Below, in pieces: positions 1 to 12,544 of a DNA stretch of 64,000 bases. The notes beneath the pieces were generated by a model, which saw only the letters and a list, made by a program, of their open reading frames with translations, was not told the origin of the DNA and searched no databases. The position numbers and the translations under genes were made by a program. Position 1 is the stretch's first letter, and each line of letters starts with the position of its first letter. Source of the DNA: Nymphaea colorata (Eukaryota; Streptophyta; Magnoliopsida; Nymphaeales; Nymphaeaceae); the NCBI RefSeq assembly GCF_008831285.2, contig NC_045140.1, positions 22,648,131 through 22,712,130 of the forward strand, written 5' to 3'.

Positions 1-2248
1 AATATCAATTCTAAAATTTACAACAAGCATCACATGCTATTCAAGAAAAACAAGCACGTAGTTAAACGAAAAGGCGACAGAATCTCATTCCGAAACTTCC
101 CAAGATCTAACAAGAAATAAAGGAGAGAAGAAAAAGGCACAAATGGTTGAAGAAACGACGGAAGAGAGCCAAACGTAATCTGAAGCCGAACGACACGAAG
201 ATGAAGATAAATTGGAGGGCATCCTTACCAGTTACCTCCAAGGATCGAAACAACCAGTCCGGACGACGAAAACCTCGGCACAAATTTCTTTGGCGTCACA
301 GATGCTGGGACGCTCTCCCGAGACGACGCTCGAACCGCAAACCCTAAGCCTCGCTTTTCTACGAACCGGTGGATTTAGCAAGGATACATTGTCTAACATG
401 CCCTCATAAATTCAGTCAAGGACGGAAAGGGTCTCGCCGACTATGAGCTTGTCCCAACTCCCAAACTCAAAACTGCCATTGTGGAGCTCCTACGTGGACA
501 CACCTGCGCCAAGCACAAGCCATGACACGGAGGCTAATTTCGTCATCAGGTGAAGTAAAAACCGAAGTTCGATGGTCCAACGCATTGTTTGATTGCATAA
601 TGCTTTACACACCAGTATTTGATTCACATAGACAATGAACTTTGGACTAGCTGTTCTGTGTTTGATTGGCGGAAAATTTACGCACTTACCTTGCTAACAA
701 TGTGAATGTATTGATTATGGTGAGAAAGAATTTGAAAAATAACTTTTTTTTTTGGTCCGTCGTTATGATCTATAAATAGGATTTCATCAAAACAGAAAAA
801 TTAACTGCTGGCAATGTTATCTTTTCCTGCATCATAAGATCTGACTTTACATTTAAAAAAAAAAAAAACTATGAGCCTTTTGAGTCATAACCAGTTATTT
901 CATCCTTCATATGATTGAACACAAAATAATGAGATGGAATCATTAAGGCCTAGTAGAACAATTTATTCTGTTGCTTCACTGTTCCAACGTTTGATGCTTG
1001 ATTCCATTCAATGCGCTTCAATTTAGAATGGCAAACTAAAGCCTTCTCATTACCACATCAGTTGGTCTCAAGTGAACATGACTACTCTCACCTCATTGAT
1101 GTTCGAACGAGAGTCGAAGTCTTCTCTCATCCCCTTCTATATCTCTCTCTCTTCTTTACCCTTAGGGTCCAAGCTATGTTGGTACCAGCATAGTCTCCCA
1201 TAGGTTAAACCCAAAGTGTGACACATAACACTTCCCAGTCGCCCGCTTGAGTGGCTATGCCTCTTTAGGCAGCAATTAGTTATTAGTTAGTTTCTAAATT
1301 GAATTTTTGAGGAGATTTTAAATTGTTATGTCTCTCGTGTCTCATGTGAACCACAAACGATTCAATGGTTCTTGAATCATTATCAGTTTTGTGAATTTAT
1401 GGCATCGTTGGTTCTTTTCCCGTTCATCATTTCATGAGTTTCAATCGGGTCAGACTGAAAATGAAGAAATGTCGTGCAATAAGCTCTTCAAATTGAGAAG
1501 CATCCACGCTCTAGTTTGATAGCACCTGGTACGGGCTGAATAACATTCATCAACCCGAAGCCAACCTAAAAAAAAAAAAGAAGAAGTTTCAGAACATCGC
1601 CCAAAGGTGAAAAAGGAAGAAGCTAGGATGGAGTTCGGAGACATGCATTTAAATAGTCATCCAGATCGGGCTAATCAGGTTACTTGATCTTGCATCGAGC
1701 AGCACCAATAAGTATTACAGATGTCGCCAACCAGGTTTAAAACTTTTGTGAAGCTTTGAAGTTCAGAAGTCAGACCTCCTAAATTCGGAGAGACAGAGGG
1801 AAAGAGAGAAAATGAGAGAAAGCCGGGGAACGATCAGCTTTGATTTAATTTACTGCTATTAGGTAACATGTAGTGGTGATGCGTGAAACGCATTGTACAT
1901 CATAACGTGTTTTGTGACTTTTGTCATCCGAATTCTGCAATGTCTCCAAAAGAATTATCCCGCAGAACATGAAATATGGGTAAAGTGACAAGATGAGCAT
2001 CTCATGTCCCTGGTGTCGACCATCCTCTGGCTGATCAAGCCTTTTGACAATCCTCTGGCTGATCAATCCTTAAATCAACACGACAATGGCGACATCACCT
2101 ATCACAGAAATCGCGGATCAGCCAACCGCCAAGGATCCAGGGCATTGATGCATCTTGCAACATCATGGTACAAAACTCCTGAAGGCTAGAAAGCCTCAAG
2201 TGCATAGCTGTGGAATGCTGCAACCTTCATATAATTCCTCAGATCCGT
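1..2248. other. Intergenic / 3' flank of the NRAMP gene
   Basis: No gene is supported here. The short open frames have no recognisable motif and sit in AT-rich DNA. The few hundred bases just below 2249 should contain the 3' untranslated region of the minus-strand NRAMP gene. A run of A's at about 1568-1580 and stretches of CT/AG-rich sequence are the only notable texture. Confidence 0.6.
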
Positions 2249-5200
2249 TCAAACATGAAGTGTGATCAAACTTGCAAACCGGTGTTCATCTCTCCTAAGC
2301 ATGGGCAAGGATTTCAGCAAAGAGACATCGGACCAGCTTGCACGAGCTCCAAATGAGATGAGATAGGCTACGAAGCCCAGATATATGGCTACACCAGTGC
2401 AAAATAGAGCACCAATCCATGGACCACTGACTTCATTAGAAAAGAAATCCAAAACAAGATAGCCATTGATCACCATCACCAGTGAGGCCACAAACCATGC
2501 GATGACCTAAGAAAGCCACATAACCAGAATCAGCGAGGTCTTTCCAGCAAGTGGACAGGAGAGATCCAGTGAATTAAATACAAAAGTCATGGTCTAAAAC
2601 CGCAAAGAATCCAATATAAAGCCAATTAAGCAATAAAAGAAAGATAACACAGTAGTTATATCAGTATCAGATGCTAGGATCAATCTTCTTATTTCTTTTT
2701 TTTTCTACAAGCAATGCTGGGACAGACTTTACTGATTCACAATTTCAGACAATGATGCACATCTTACATACAGCAAACACGAACGCCCACTCCCTTGGTC
2801 AAAAGGTTGTAGAAGACGTATTCAAGGGCATACCAGCTTTTTAGTTGACTAAGTGCTAACTTTTCTTTGCACATAAAACTATATTCCAGTTCTTCAGTTT
2901 GTGTGGTATATGTGCCTCACTTTGTAATTGTGTCTGGGAGTTTCAAAATTTCAATGCATATGATTCTTGCAATTTGCCTATGGAGTTTCAGTTCTGTGCT
3001 TGGCTCCTTACTAGCCATTAATACAGTCCATACTGCATACGTGAGAACACTTCATATCTAGGCAGTAGAGTTCCACTTACCATGGCAAGATTTTGCATCT
3101 TGAAGCCATACTTGCTTGCTACTGCTTCTACATAAACTGGTACATGCAGTAATTCCATTGTGCCTCCAAGATGCACGCTCTTTACCATGCTGCATAATTT
3201 CATTTCCATCTGAACAACCTTTCTGCCGGACATGTGGATCAAAAAAGTAACATTGTGTTTGACTCTTTGTAGGAGTCCAGATTAGAGCATCAAAATTGCA
3301 ACTGGATATGTCAACATTGCCTTATGCACCCACATTGACCACTCATAGAAGACAATGTATCTTCAGCTATACCACTACACTAGCTACACAAAGCTGGCCC
3401 TCTTTCGTTAGAACCATCTAGAGAATCCTTCTCGAGTCTAAATCTCAGAATGGAGAACCGGTGCATTGTCCACATCCAAGCCATCTTCTTGCTTTACCAT
3501 GCTAAAATGTAAACCTACTCATATTCTCTGAGCACAAGAAAAATCATCTAATACCAACAGACTGAAGATCAGAATGTAGCATTGAATCGAACGAATTTGG
3601 TGATTAGAATGAGAAAAAGACACAAAACATTATTATTTAACCAGTAGAAGCTCGTCCTGTTTGATAAAGTTAGTTCCATCATTATGAAAATTTGTTCGCC
3701 TTGCAGTCAAACTGCTATATGGACTGCTTCCAAACCCCATCAACAATGGGACTGCTGACCAACCTTGAGATTCTTTTAGGACGTTAGATATTCTATAAAC
3801 TGAAAAATGCTCTATCCCCCTGTCTGCACTAACCATTAAGAAAAAAGTAAAGTGGATTGCCCAAACAGTGGAAGCCAACCTCCCTACAGGCATGCGGATA
3901 TAGCTTTGGTGATCAACATTATCCAACGAGTCAGTTCAGATTTCAAGATGTTGCAAGAGCATCTATTAACCTATGAAAATTCACCCAAAATTGATTATTC
4001 TATCTAACAGGAACTTTCTCATCACTACAACATAGCCAGTACATTACTTGAGCAGACTGTATCTTAATTATATCATCAGAGTTTCTATCCCACCTCTGAG
4101 CCAAATACTGCATTAGTATTGTACTTTTGATTTTCATGAACTGCCAGAGGACACTTCCAACTTCCAAAAATTCCAACTTCCAAAAATTGAGGATTAAGCC
4201 TGTGGAGGAACCCTAGCATCTATCACCATAGCATCATCAGAAATAAGCTTGCCCAAAAGAGAATAAGGATATGATGCCAGAAGACAAAAAAGGAAAGATC
4301 TTCCCACTTTGTGAAACTAGATAGCACAAAGTACCAAGGGAAAAAAAATTAAAGACAAACCTGAATTGAGCTCCTCCTAAGGAGCTTTCCAGTAGCCTAC
4401 TTGCAAGTCAAGCTTTCAGGCAGACCAGCCCAAGCAAGAAAACACACACGCATACACACACTTATATATATATATATATATATATATATACAACCTTGAA
4501 ATAAGTCTTTAAAGAACTAAAAATGCAAAATCGGAGTCACTTCGCTAACCAATCATATGTAAGCTAAATATTGCATACAAAACCAGGTGAGATGGTGGAA
4601 TTAGCTAATTTTAAATGTCAGTGAATTGTAAGCCTGCAAAGAAAGACTTGAAAGAGATAAGGAACAAAGCCACTTACTTTCGTGACAGATCCTATCTTAA
4701 AAACGCCCATGATTTGCTCCTTTGACACCAAAAAAAGTAGAGGAATAAGAGCAAATGGTATCTGCAGTGATTGAAGGACATTAAGCCATTCGTTCAATAC
4801 ATCAAGAGCAGATTCAGATGTGTTGAACACCAACGCAACAACTATCGTGGGCACAATGGCAAAACTTCTTGTAATTACAGCTCTCATCCATTTCTTCATG
4901 CGGAGATTGAGGAAACCACCCATGATAAACTGTCCAGCATATGTTCCTGTAATTGTGCTACTTTGTCCAGCTGCTAATAATCCAATTCCCCAAATGTAAA
5001 GTATCGGCAACACTCCCCCTCCATACTTTTCTTGAAGGTACTGTCCAGCATTTGCAAGACCAATATTTTCGGCTTCCTTTGTCCCATAGAAACCCTTTGC
5101 AAAAACAGTCGTGACCAGCAGATTTATTATAAACGAGACAAACAGTGCCAATGACGATTCGATTGAGTAATACTTGAGAGCTTCCTGAACTCGACACTTA

Positions 5201-6542
5201 TTTTTTATATCAATATTTCTTGATTGGACGAGAGCAGAATGCAGGAATACATTATGTGGCATAATTATGCAACCTACAACCCCGACAGCTTGCCTTATAG
5301 TTTTGGAGCTGAGCCTTGGGACCAGCACACCTGCAGATAACCCAAAAAAAAAAAACATATCTATTTTCACACAAATAAAAAAAGAAAATAGAAATTACTG
5401 GATACTTTTAGAACACGTATAAGTAGGAAGGGAATACAGATTCCCTCGTGTATATGTCATACCCAATAGTAATTGCCTTCCATCTGGATGGGTGTCTGCA
5501 AACATCCAAGCAAAAGAAAGAGCCATGGTCGCAATCAATACTCCAAATACAGCTTCCAATTTCCTCACCCCATAGTTCTCCAAAAATAAAAATATAAAGC
5601 TGCGAAGAATTCATTGCCACATAAAAAACTTTGACACTGAAGTAATTTAATGACTGCCAAAGAAAATCGTACACAAAAATGCAAGCACGGACCAAATGAA
5701 TCAAGAAAACTCTAATGCCGGAATCAAACACCATTTTTGGAAAAAAAAAAACGAAATTTCTAGTTGAATCAGCCAAAAACAAAACCGGCTCCGGAGAACC
5801 AATTTCAAATACGAAAAAAGCCCAGATTATACGCAGTGTACTAATTAATCTAGGACAAAGCGTGTGTGAATACGAGGAGACATGCGAAATTGATTCTGTA
5901 AAAGGGCTAAAACCTAATTTCCGACTGCAGAAGCCCTAATTAAGAACAGGAAACTCTATAAACACCATGCCATCATCCCAGATCCAGCAAGATAACAGAA
6001 CCTCACCTATCGACGGCGGTAATGAGCACGCCAGCCCAAAGAGGGAAGAAGCCATTGCTGAGGATCTTGATAGCGATGGCGCTGCCGATGACCTCCTGGA
6101 TATCTGCCCCGATGAGAGCGAGTTCCGCCATCAGCCATAATGAGACCCTCGCCGCTGCCGGATACTCATCCCTGCACAGCTCGGCGAGGTGCCGGCCGGT
6201 GGCGACGCCGAGACGGGCGGAAAGCAGCTGGATCATGAGGCCCATGACGGTGGCCCAGAGCAACAGCCAGAGCAACGAGTCCCCGGCAATCGCCCCCGCC
6301 TGGAGATCGCCCTCGAGGTTCCCCGGGTCGAGGAAGGCGATGCTCATGAGGAACCCCGGGCCGGTGAACAGCCAGAGCTTCCGCCAGGAGAACGCCGGGG
6401 AGGCATCCGTGTCGCCGTCTTCTTGCGGGATGCCGATGACCACCTTCTCTCGCACCTCGAACGCCTTCTCCTCCTCCTCGTCGTCGTCGGCAGAGGCGAG
6501 GAGGGCGTTCTCTTCCATCTCCTCCTCTGCAACCGGACTCAT
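2249..6542 (-). CDS. NRAMP2-like: NRAMP2-like metal transporter (four exons, 527 aa)
   Basis: The product is a proton-coupled divalent metal transporter of the NRAMP family, which moves Mn2+/Fe2+ and related ions across endomembranes or the plasma membrane. Coding exons on the minus strand are 6542-6007, 5599-5463, 5330-4678 and 2506-2249. All three introns are GT-AG (donors GTGAGG, GTATGA, GTAAGT) and the joined frame is open, giving 527 aa, close to the roughly 530 aa I recall for Arabidopsis NRAMP2. The acidic N-terminus is followed by [14 protein letters not shown]. The metal-binding TM1 motif DPGN is at residues 72-75 and the TM6 motif MPH at 248-250. The family transport signature [14 protein letters not shown] is also present. 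The frame extends upstream of 6542 only to a GTG, so 6542 is the first in-frame ATG. Exon 1 is GC-rich and intron 3 is long (2.17 kb). Similarity points to the NRAMP2-5 group; subcellular site and metal are inferred from that family. Confidence 0.93.
4463..4490. repeat. (TA)14 microsatellite in NRAMP intron 3
   Basis: A 28-bp uninterrupted TA run lies inside the third intron of the NRAMP gene, preceded by a short CA-rich tract. Confidence 0.9.
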
Positions 6543-6800
6543 CCCCTCACCAGCTTCTTCCCTCGCGTCCTCTTCGCTCTCTCTCTTCACACGCACAGAT
6601 CTCAGAGAGCGGGCGGGACTTCCCGGGGTGGGGGAATTTGTAGGCTTCTGGGCACGCGTGAAGCGCGTGGCCGCCACGTTCCCCGTCGGCGGGGGTTCTG
6701 GGTTGCTTGCGCCCCCTACTGGCCAGGCTTGAGTGGGGAGGGCGGGAATATGAATATATTATGTGATTTGGAGCCATGGATTTGCCCTGGGCGTCGCAGT
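6543..6800 (-). promoter_or_regulatory. NRAMP 5' leader and promoter-proximal region
   Basis: GC-rich leader DNA lies upstream of the NRAMP start. An AT-rich patch at 6747-6764 contains a TATATT core on the minus strand and is the only TATA-like sequence near. It lies about 210 bp upstream of the ATG. This is a candidate only. Confidence 0.35.
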
Positions 6801-9270
6801 ACGCGCCGGCTATTGGTTTTAGGTTCTACAGGAATGTAAACAATTAAGACCTCAAAACAAAAGCTTTTAATTATAAAAATGGTACACCAAAAAGGAAGTC
6901 TATATATTTGAGAATTTGGGTCTTCAGTATCTCTTAAAAATAACTGCAACTTAATATTATAAGTTCACCCATATTTAAATCTTGAGAGGTACTCCTATCC
7001 TATCTCAAGAAGAAATGCTCAACATGGCGGCATGTGCTTGAGAGTTGGAAGTTTCTAACCTAATGCATTACATTTGTTTGGTAAATAAACTACTTGGATA
7101 CATCAAAATGGTTATACTTGAATACATAATCCAAAATGGCGAATGCTCAAATTGGCTAGGTAGGTGTCCTTTTTGTCGGTCGCAGAAATTCCATTTAAAC
7201 GATGCCTTTACTTGTAATTCCATTTAAGTGGTTGCTCCTTTTTCTTTACCGATGTGAAAAGCGAAAAGATGGATTTCACAAGCAAAAAGTAAGGCCTACG
7301 CGGAAAGATCAAAAAGTTCGATCGATCGGCCGCATTTGGAATTAACGTCCAAAGACAGTCGCCTATGTGAATATTTCTCAAAATAAAATTTGCTCTCCCG
7401 TTCTCCGCATGTTATGTTGGGCTTACTCGCGAGGCGATATTTTATTCGCTGTTTGCTGGCCCAAAGGAGTTGAAATCGACGACAACGACGGGTCGTCGAC
7501 TTTTTTATGCGGAACATTGTCAACTTTGTCCTTGGGGCAAATCCTTAATTGGTGGACCAATGCGCAGCGGGCCGGGCCCGGTTCGCCCACCCTGTTCATG
7601 AGCCCAGAACAGCCCGGACGTGTTCATGGACTTGGCACACTTTTGTCTGGTACGCACCTGGTTCACCCTGCTTTAAATCGACCGGCCCTGATCATAACTG
7701 AATATGCTGGTTCATGTTGAATGACCCTCATTTCTGGAGGAGATTTACTGCTCTCCAAAGAGCCGAAACCCATATCCATCTCCTTGTTTTTTTTAGGGTA
7801 TATGACATGCTTTTAGTGTCTTGAAATGTTGTTTTGGTTGTGCTTTAGCTTATATATCGGTGCTCTGATTATTAATGAAAAGGTTTTTCCAGCCCGTTTT
7901 CATCGAAACTTGTATATTAGTGACTTCTTTTTACAGTGCAATAAGTTGATGTCCCCGACATTCGACTAGCTGCCTACCAACTTCCATCACAAGCTATTGC
8001 AGCAACCCCCTTAAAGATAAATGATTTGGAAGTGTTGATTTAATCTTAGATGCCATATATGACTTCATTCATTTCACATTTTTACAAAAAAAAAGGGGGT
8101 CATAAATGCAGCATGCACCCGTAAATGGATTCGAAACTTGAACACGCATTCGAAGAATGAGTTGTTCCTGAGGAACAAATACAATGTGTCATTGGAACAT
8201 AGATTTCAATAAGATGTGTTTGAAGGACATGATATTCTTGTTTCTGAAAACACGGTATGGATATATCTAACATTTCGTCACTGGATCCAAACAGCCTCTG
8301 TAGTTATGGTGTGTTTCAATGAGAACACAATGTTTTTCTTATTAGAGACTCCTAAAAAGTAATACTTTGAAACACTAATAATAAAACCTAAATTGCTTTA
8401 TCTTGTCTTCACCGGTGCAGCAGCACACAGCAAAAATGAAAGGAACATGCTGGTTTCTTGCAAAGCATGTTTCAAACAATGTGCAGTCGTTTGGCAATGA
8501 AAACAGTAGCACATTGTTTTACATAACTGCCTTAATTAAAGATTGAAGCAAATACATAGGATAAAATGCAACCCAAATGTGCACTTTTAAAAAGGAAACA
8601 CTCTCAAGGATTGAACAAGAGAGTTCATGGTTGGGTGGAGGCGCTTCCTGTGATTCATCTTATTTACCTTGATCATGGAGCAGAGAATACAAAAAAACCA
8701 AATCAATATTTATAAAAAACACTCTCAACTTTTAAATGGGTATTTCATACATAAATCGTGTTTAAACAATTTGCATTTATCTATGTCAAATCAAGATATG
8801 CGACACTAAAAATATAAGCTGACAAATGAGAGTTTCTAACAATCTCAAACTTAATTAACATGAACTTTTCAATAATGCATTGACAATTAAAAATTAATAC
8901 ACGTTGAAAAGTTATTGAAGGAAAAAAAAAAACTACTTGTTTGTCCAAACCGGTTTCAGCATAAGGCCGATAAAGGCAAGGCCAAAAAAAGGATAGGGCA
9001 AAACCAATGGTTCAAACTCGTGCCTTGTGGACTCCAACAACAAAAGCAATGGCTACAAAGGCACCTCATCTTTCACGCGATCCCCGAATATATATAATCA
9101 TTTTCAAGCCAGTAATCCAGATGCCTTAAACAAGGGGCAGAATATAATAAGTTTTTTTTTTTTTTTTTTTTTCCCGAGGCCATCGACGCTCAAGCTTAGT
9201 ACATATACTAAACCTTTTGCCAATTCTATGGACGCAACCATCCGTTCTTCTTTAATAAATAAATAAACAA

Positions 9271-9294
9271 ATATATATATATATATATATATAT
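9271..9294. repeat. (AT)12 microsatellite
   Basis: A 24-bp AT dinucleotide run follows an A/T-rich 'aataaataaataaa' tract. A T-homopolymer of more than 20 lies about 110 bp upstream. Confidence 0.9.
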
Positions 9295-12200
9295 TCCTTG
9301 GTGCTATCAAGTGTTTCGCTCTCTTCATTAGGTGGGTCGTTCAAATTTGATTAGTTGATTGTGAACCTTTTCATTGAATACATGGTATTTCAGATGATTC
9401 AAAAACGGATTTTGCGCATATTCAAGTTAAAATGGAGTCAATATTTCAAGTTCGACGCAAGCAGACCCGGATGTGAAATCTTAACGTGGAAGTTGGGGCT
9501 TCTAGTTTGTGGAGCAGTGCTTGAACATATTGTTTGAGTTCGGGTTCGTCTCCCCCTGAGATTGATCCGATTGGTTCTAGATTTGGGTTCTGCGGATTCA
9601 GTTCTGATTCAGATCTATCGAGATCCAACCAACATTCCATCCTTGCTAATCCTGGATCCAACTGATGAAATTGGTCAGGTGTGGTTGCTGAATTTTCAAT
9701 GTGTAAGACATGAACATTATCATATTACCGGTTATGGCCAAATTCTATGGAAAAAACTTTTTTTTTTGTTTGACTTTGAAACCGTACCGGTGCCTCGTAA
9801 CCGGCTTGGATCTGGACCACAATGATAAACCCTATTCAAGCTACGGATCCGCAATTGATGAGGGAACGAAGTCCAAACATCCCGCAAAGTTAGTGAACGT
9901 CACTGCTGCCGCCAGGGGCAGAGCCAGGATTTTTCGCAAGGGCGGACTTCTTTTTTTTTTTTTTAATTTGGTTGGGGCATGCTACAGGCGAAGTAGGTAT
10001 AGATCTAGAACAAAGAAAAAAATCAAATCCAAATTGCATTCAAACTTAAATCCAAGATTCCGAAAATATCTGCATTTGGCTTAAAAGAATTTCGTCTAGA
10101 TCTGAACCCGATTGTGCGGATCATCACAGTTCCACCTTGGATCTAATAGCCCCTAAGTCCTTTTCACAGGCAGTGAAATACTAATATGAGTCAGTATCAG
10201 GTCATCTGTTGCTGCGCTTAACAATATAAAATGTCACTCTGACCAACGACCGTATATATAAATATATATAGAGAAAGGAAAACAACATTGTTCAAACAAA
10301 AAGTTGAACCTTGGAAAAAAAAGATTACATTTAAAAAATTAGCTTTTAATTCTTGTAAAAGGTCGAAAATATTACCATTTTTCCATAGGTTAAGAGAAAT
10401 TAATCAGACATCACACCAAATGGAGGTTTTCATGCGCGAGACAGCCTCACTCCTATAAATATTATCGTTCCTGGAATTACAAATCACCCACAAAACGTAA
10501 ACAGTCAAATTCTCCGACTAGTATGCCATTTTTTTTTTGTTTTTCCATGAATCAGGTCTAGAATTGTAGATATGTTTGTGGCAGGAGCATACACCGGTGA
10601 GCACATAAAGATCTAGAGAGAGAAAAGAGGTGAAATCTTTTCAGCCATTCCACCATCCGTTAATCACATGCACATGAAATGCATTGAGTGGTGCTCAATG
10701 CAATGTGTTAGACAGGCAGTGTGTTGTGAGAGACTGGAAGATTTTTCCATCCAAATCTAGATGGAGAAATCAGACGATCCTCTATGTATAGCTTCCAGAG
10801 CAGGTGAATCTATCGTGCAGTTCATAGAAAGTGTTAAGTGAGGAGCATCTAATGAAGAGAGATAGAATTTGCTTTTTGAAATCTTCTAGGAGTTGGAATA
10901 ATCGTTTAAGTTTGCAAAGACATAAAAACATTGTCAACGACTGTCTGCAAAGGCAGTTGTGCAGTATTCAAGGAGCATGAAAATACAAAAGCGAGGATCT
11001 TTCAGCCCTCCAATCATGCAAGCGAGCTCTGGTTTCCAAGATTAATGGCTTCCGACAAGGAAAGAAACACTTGGTTCAATGATAGAGAGGCCTGCCCACT
11101 GATATGGGAGTAGAGCAGAGGCCTTACTGCTTGAACGAAGAAGAGTCGCCTTGCATTTGGGGAAGAGAAAGGACGATGCCCATGTGTGGACGTCGATCGA
11201 TGCCTGGAGGGACGCCCATATTCCAGAACAGATCAGATAGAAAAATTCGGTGAGAAGACAACCCTTTCACCAGCTGAACTTCAGGAGAACATCTCGATAT
11301 TCCTTTCATCCAGTAACTTACTCCACTTACCTCGTTTGGGAATGATCGCGAAAATGGTGAGGACAAATACTACAGTCCCTTAACTATTGGATAGAAAAAT
11401 TCGGATTTTAGATTTGACAGTCCGATCTTACACTCAAATTTTTAGATTTGATAATTGAAAAATATGATCCACTTAATAATTGAATCCAAATTTCGTATTG
11501 CACAATTTTGCATTTGAATCTGTGACTGAGTCAGAAAGAAGTCAGAATCCAGTAGTGTTAAAGTGCAATAATGGGATTAACGGCCTCCAAGCTAGAGACC
11601 GCTCTTTATGTTGCAAATACATTAACGTATTAATAATCGAGGCACCGAAGTAGTCCTGGATCCTAGAAGGAACCAAAAGAGCTTTTGGTTCGAAAAGTGG
11701 GATCCGACTCACCCGAGTTGTCTTGCCTCTCTCTTTCTTTCCTCATAGTTTTTATTCTTGTCAATGTCAAACTCAAAACACTTCGACAGATCACAAGGTA
11801 TTAACCAAAAAATGTATAAAACGTAATTTAAAATAATATTTTCAAATTATTTTAAAAAATAGTATAATGACAAGATGTAGCTTGAAATATTCCGTTCTCT
11901 TTATTTTTAAGTAAGAGTGCATACCACTATAATTAGTCACTTGACTGAGGTCTGCTTACACGTATCTCCGAATAAGCCTTATTTTATAATTATGGAGAAA
12001 CTAAGGACAGGAAAGTTAAATATTAAAAAAAAACAATAAGAAGATATTATTGATCGCTGGTTTAATTTAAGAAGATTAAAAAGGAGATCAGAAGATTAGA
12101 AAACGAACCTCCGTTTCAACATTGAAAGCCAAAAACTGGTTCTTCTTCTCCTCTGGTTTTGCGACGTGGATTGCGTTAAACCTCTCTGATGATATCTTCA

Positions 12201-12517
12201 AAATGAAGAAGGATTCATGGAGATTTCATTTGAATTTGCCACTACCAACAAGTCAAACATTTATTCAATGCGTTCGATTCAAGCAAAGATGCTGCCGTAT
12301 ATATTTCTACACGCCAAAGACAAGTAGAAATAGATAAACAAATAAACAAATATATTATATTTAATCTATGCCTAATGTTGTTGAATGGTTAAATATTAAA
12401 AATTTATCACTAGATAATATCTATAAAATGTGATGATGGTCTATGGTGATTTGGTAGTTCTTTTGGCGATGAATTTCTAATCATCTGGCAACTATGAAGC
12501 ACTTGGTAACATTGAAC

Positions 12518-12544
12518 ATATATATATATATATATATATATATA
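12518..12544. repeat. (AT)13 microsatellite
   Basis: An uninterrupted AT dinucleotide run of about 27 bp in intergenic DNA. Confidence 0.9.

Noticed and set aside
6543-6677. 45-residue N-terminal extension of NRAMP
   Set aside because: It would start at GTG. The first in-frame ATG is 6542 and gives the family-typical length.
6022-6839. Two overlapping plus-strand open frames of over 200 codons
   Set aside because: They are antisense to GC-rich NRAMP exon 1, whose minus-strand product is unmistakable. High GC removes stops in the other frames.
7367-7720. 117-codon open frame in a GC-balanced patch
   Set aside because: No motif or splice context and no homologous copy in the window; treated as chance.
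10931-11383. Opposed open frames of 60-80 codons
   Set aside because: Overlapping frames on both strands with no domain; no transcript evidence available.
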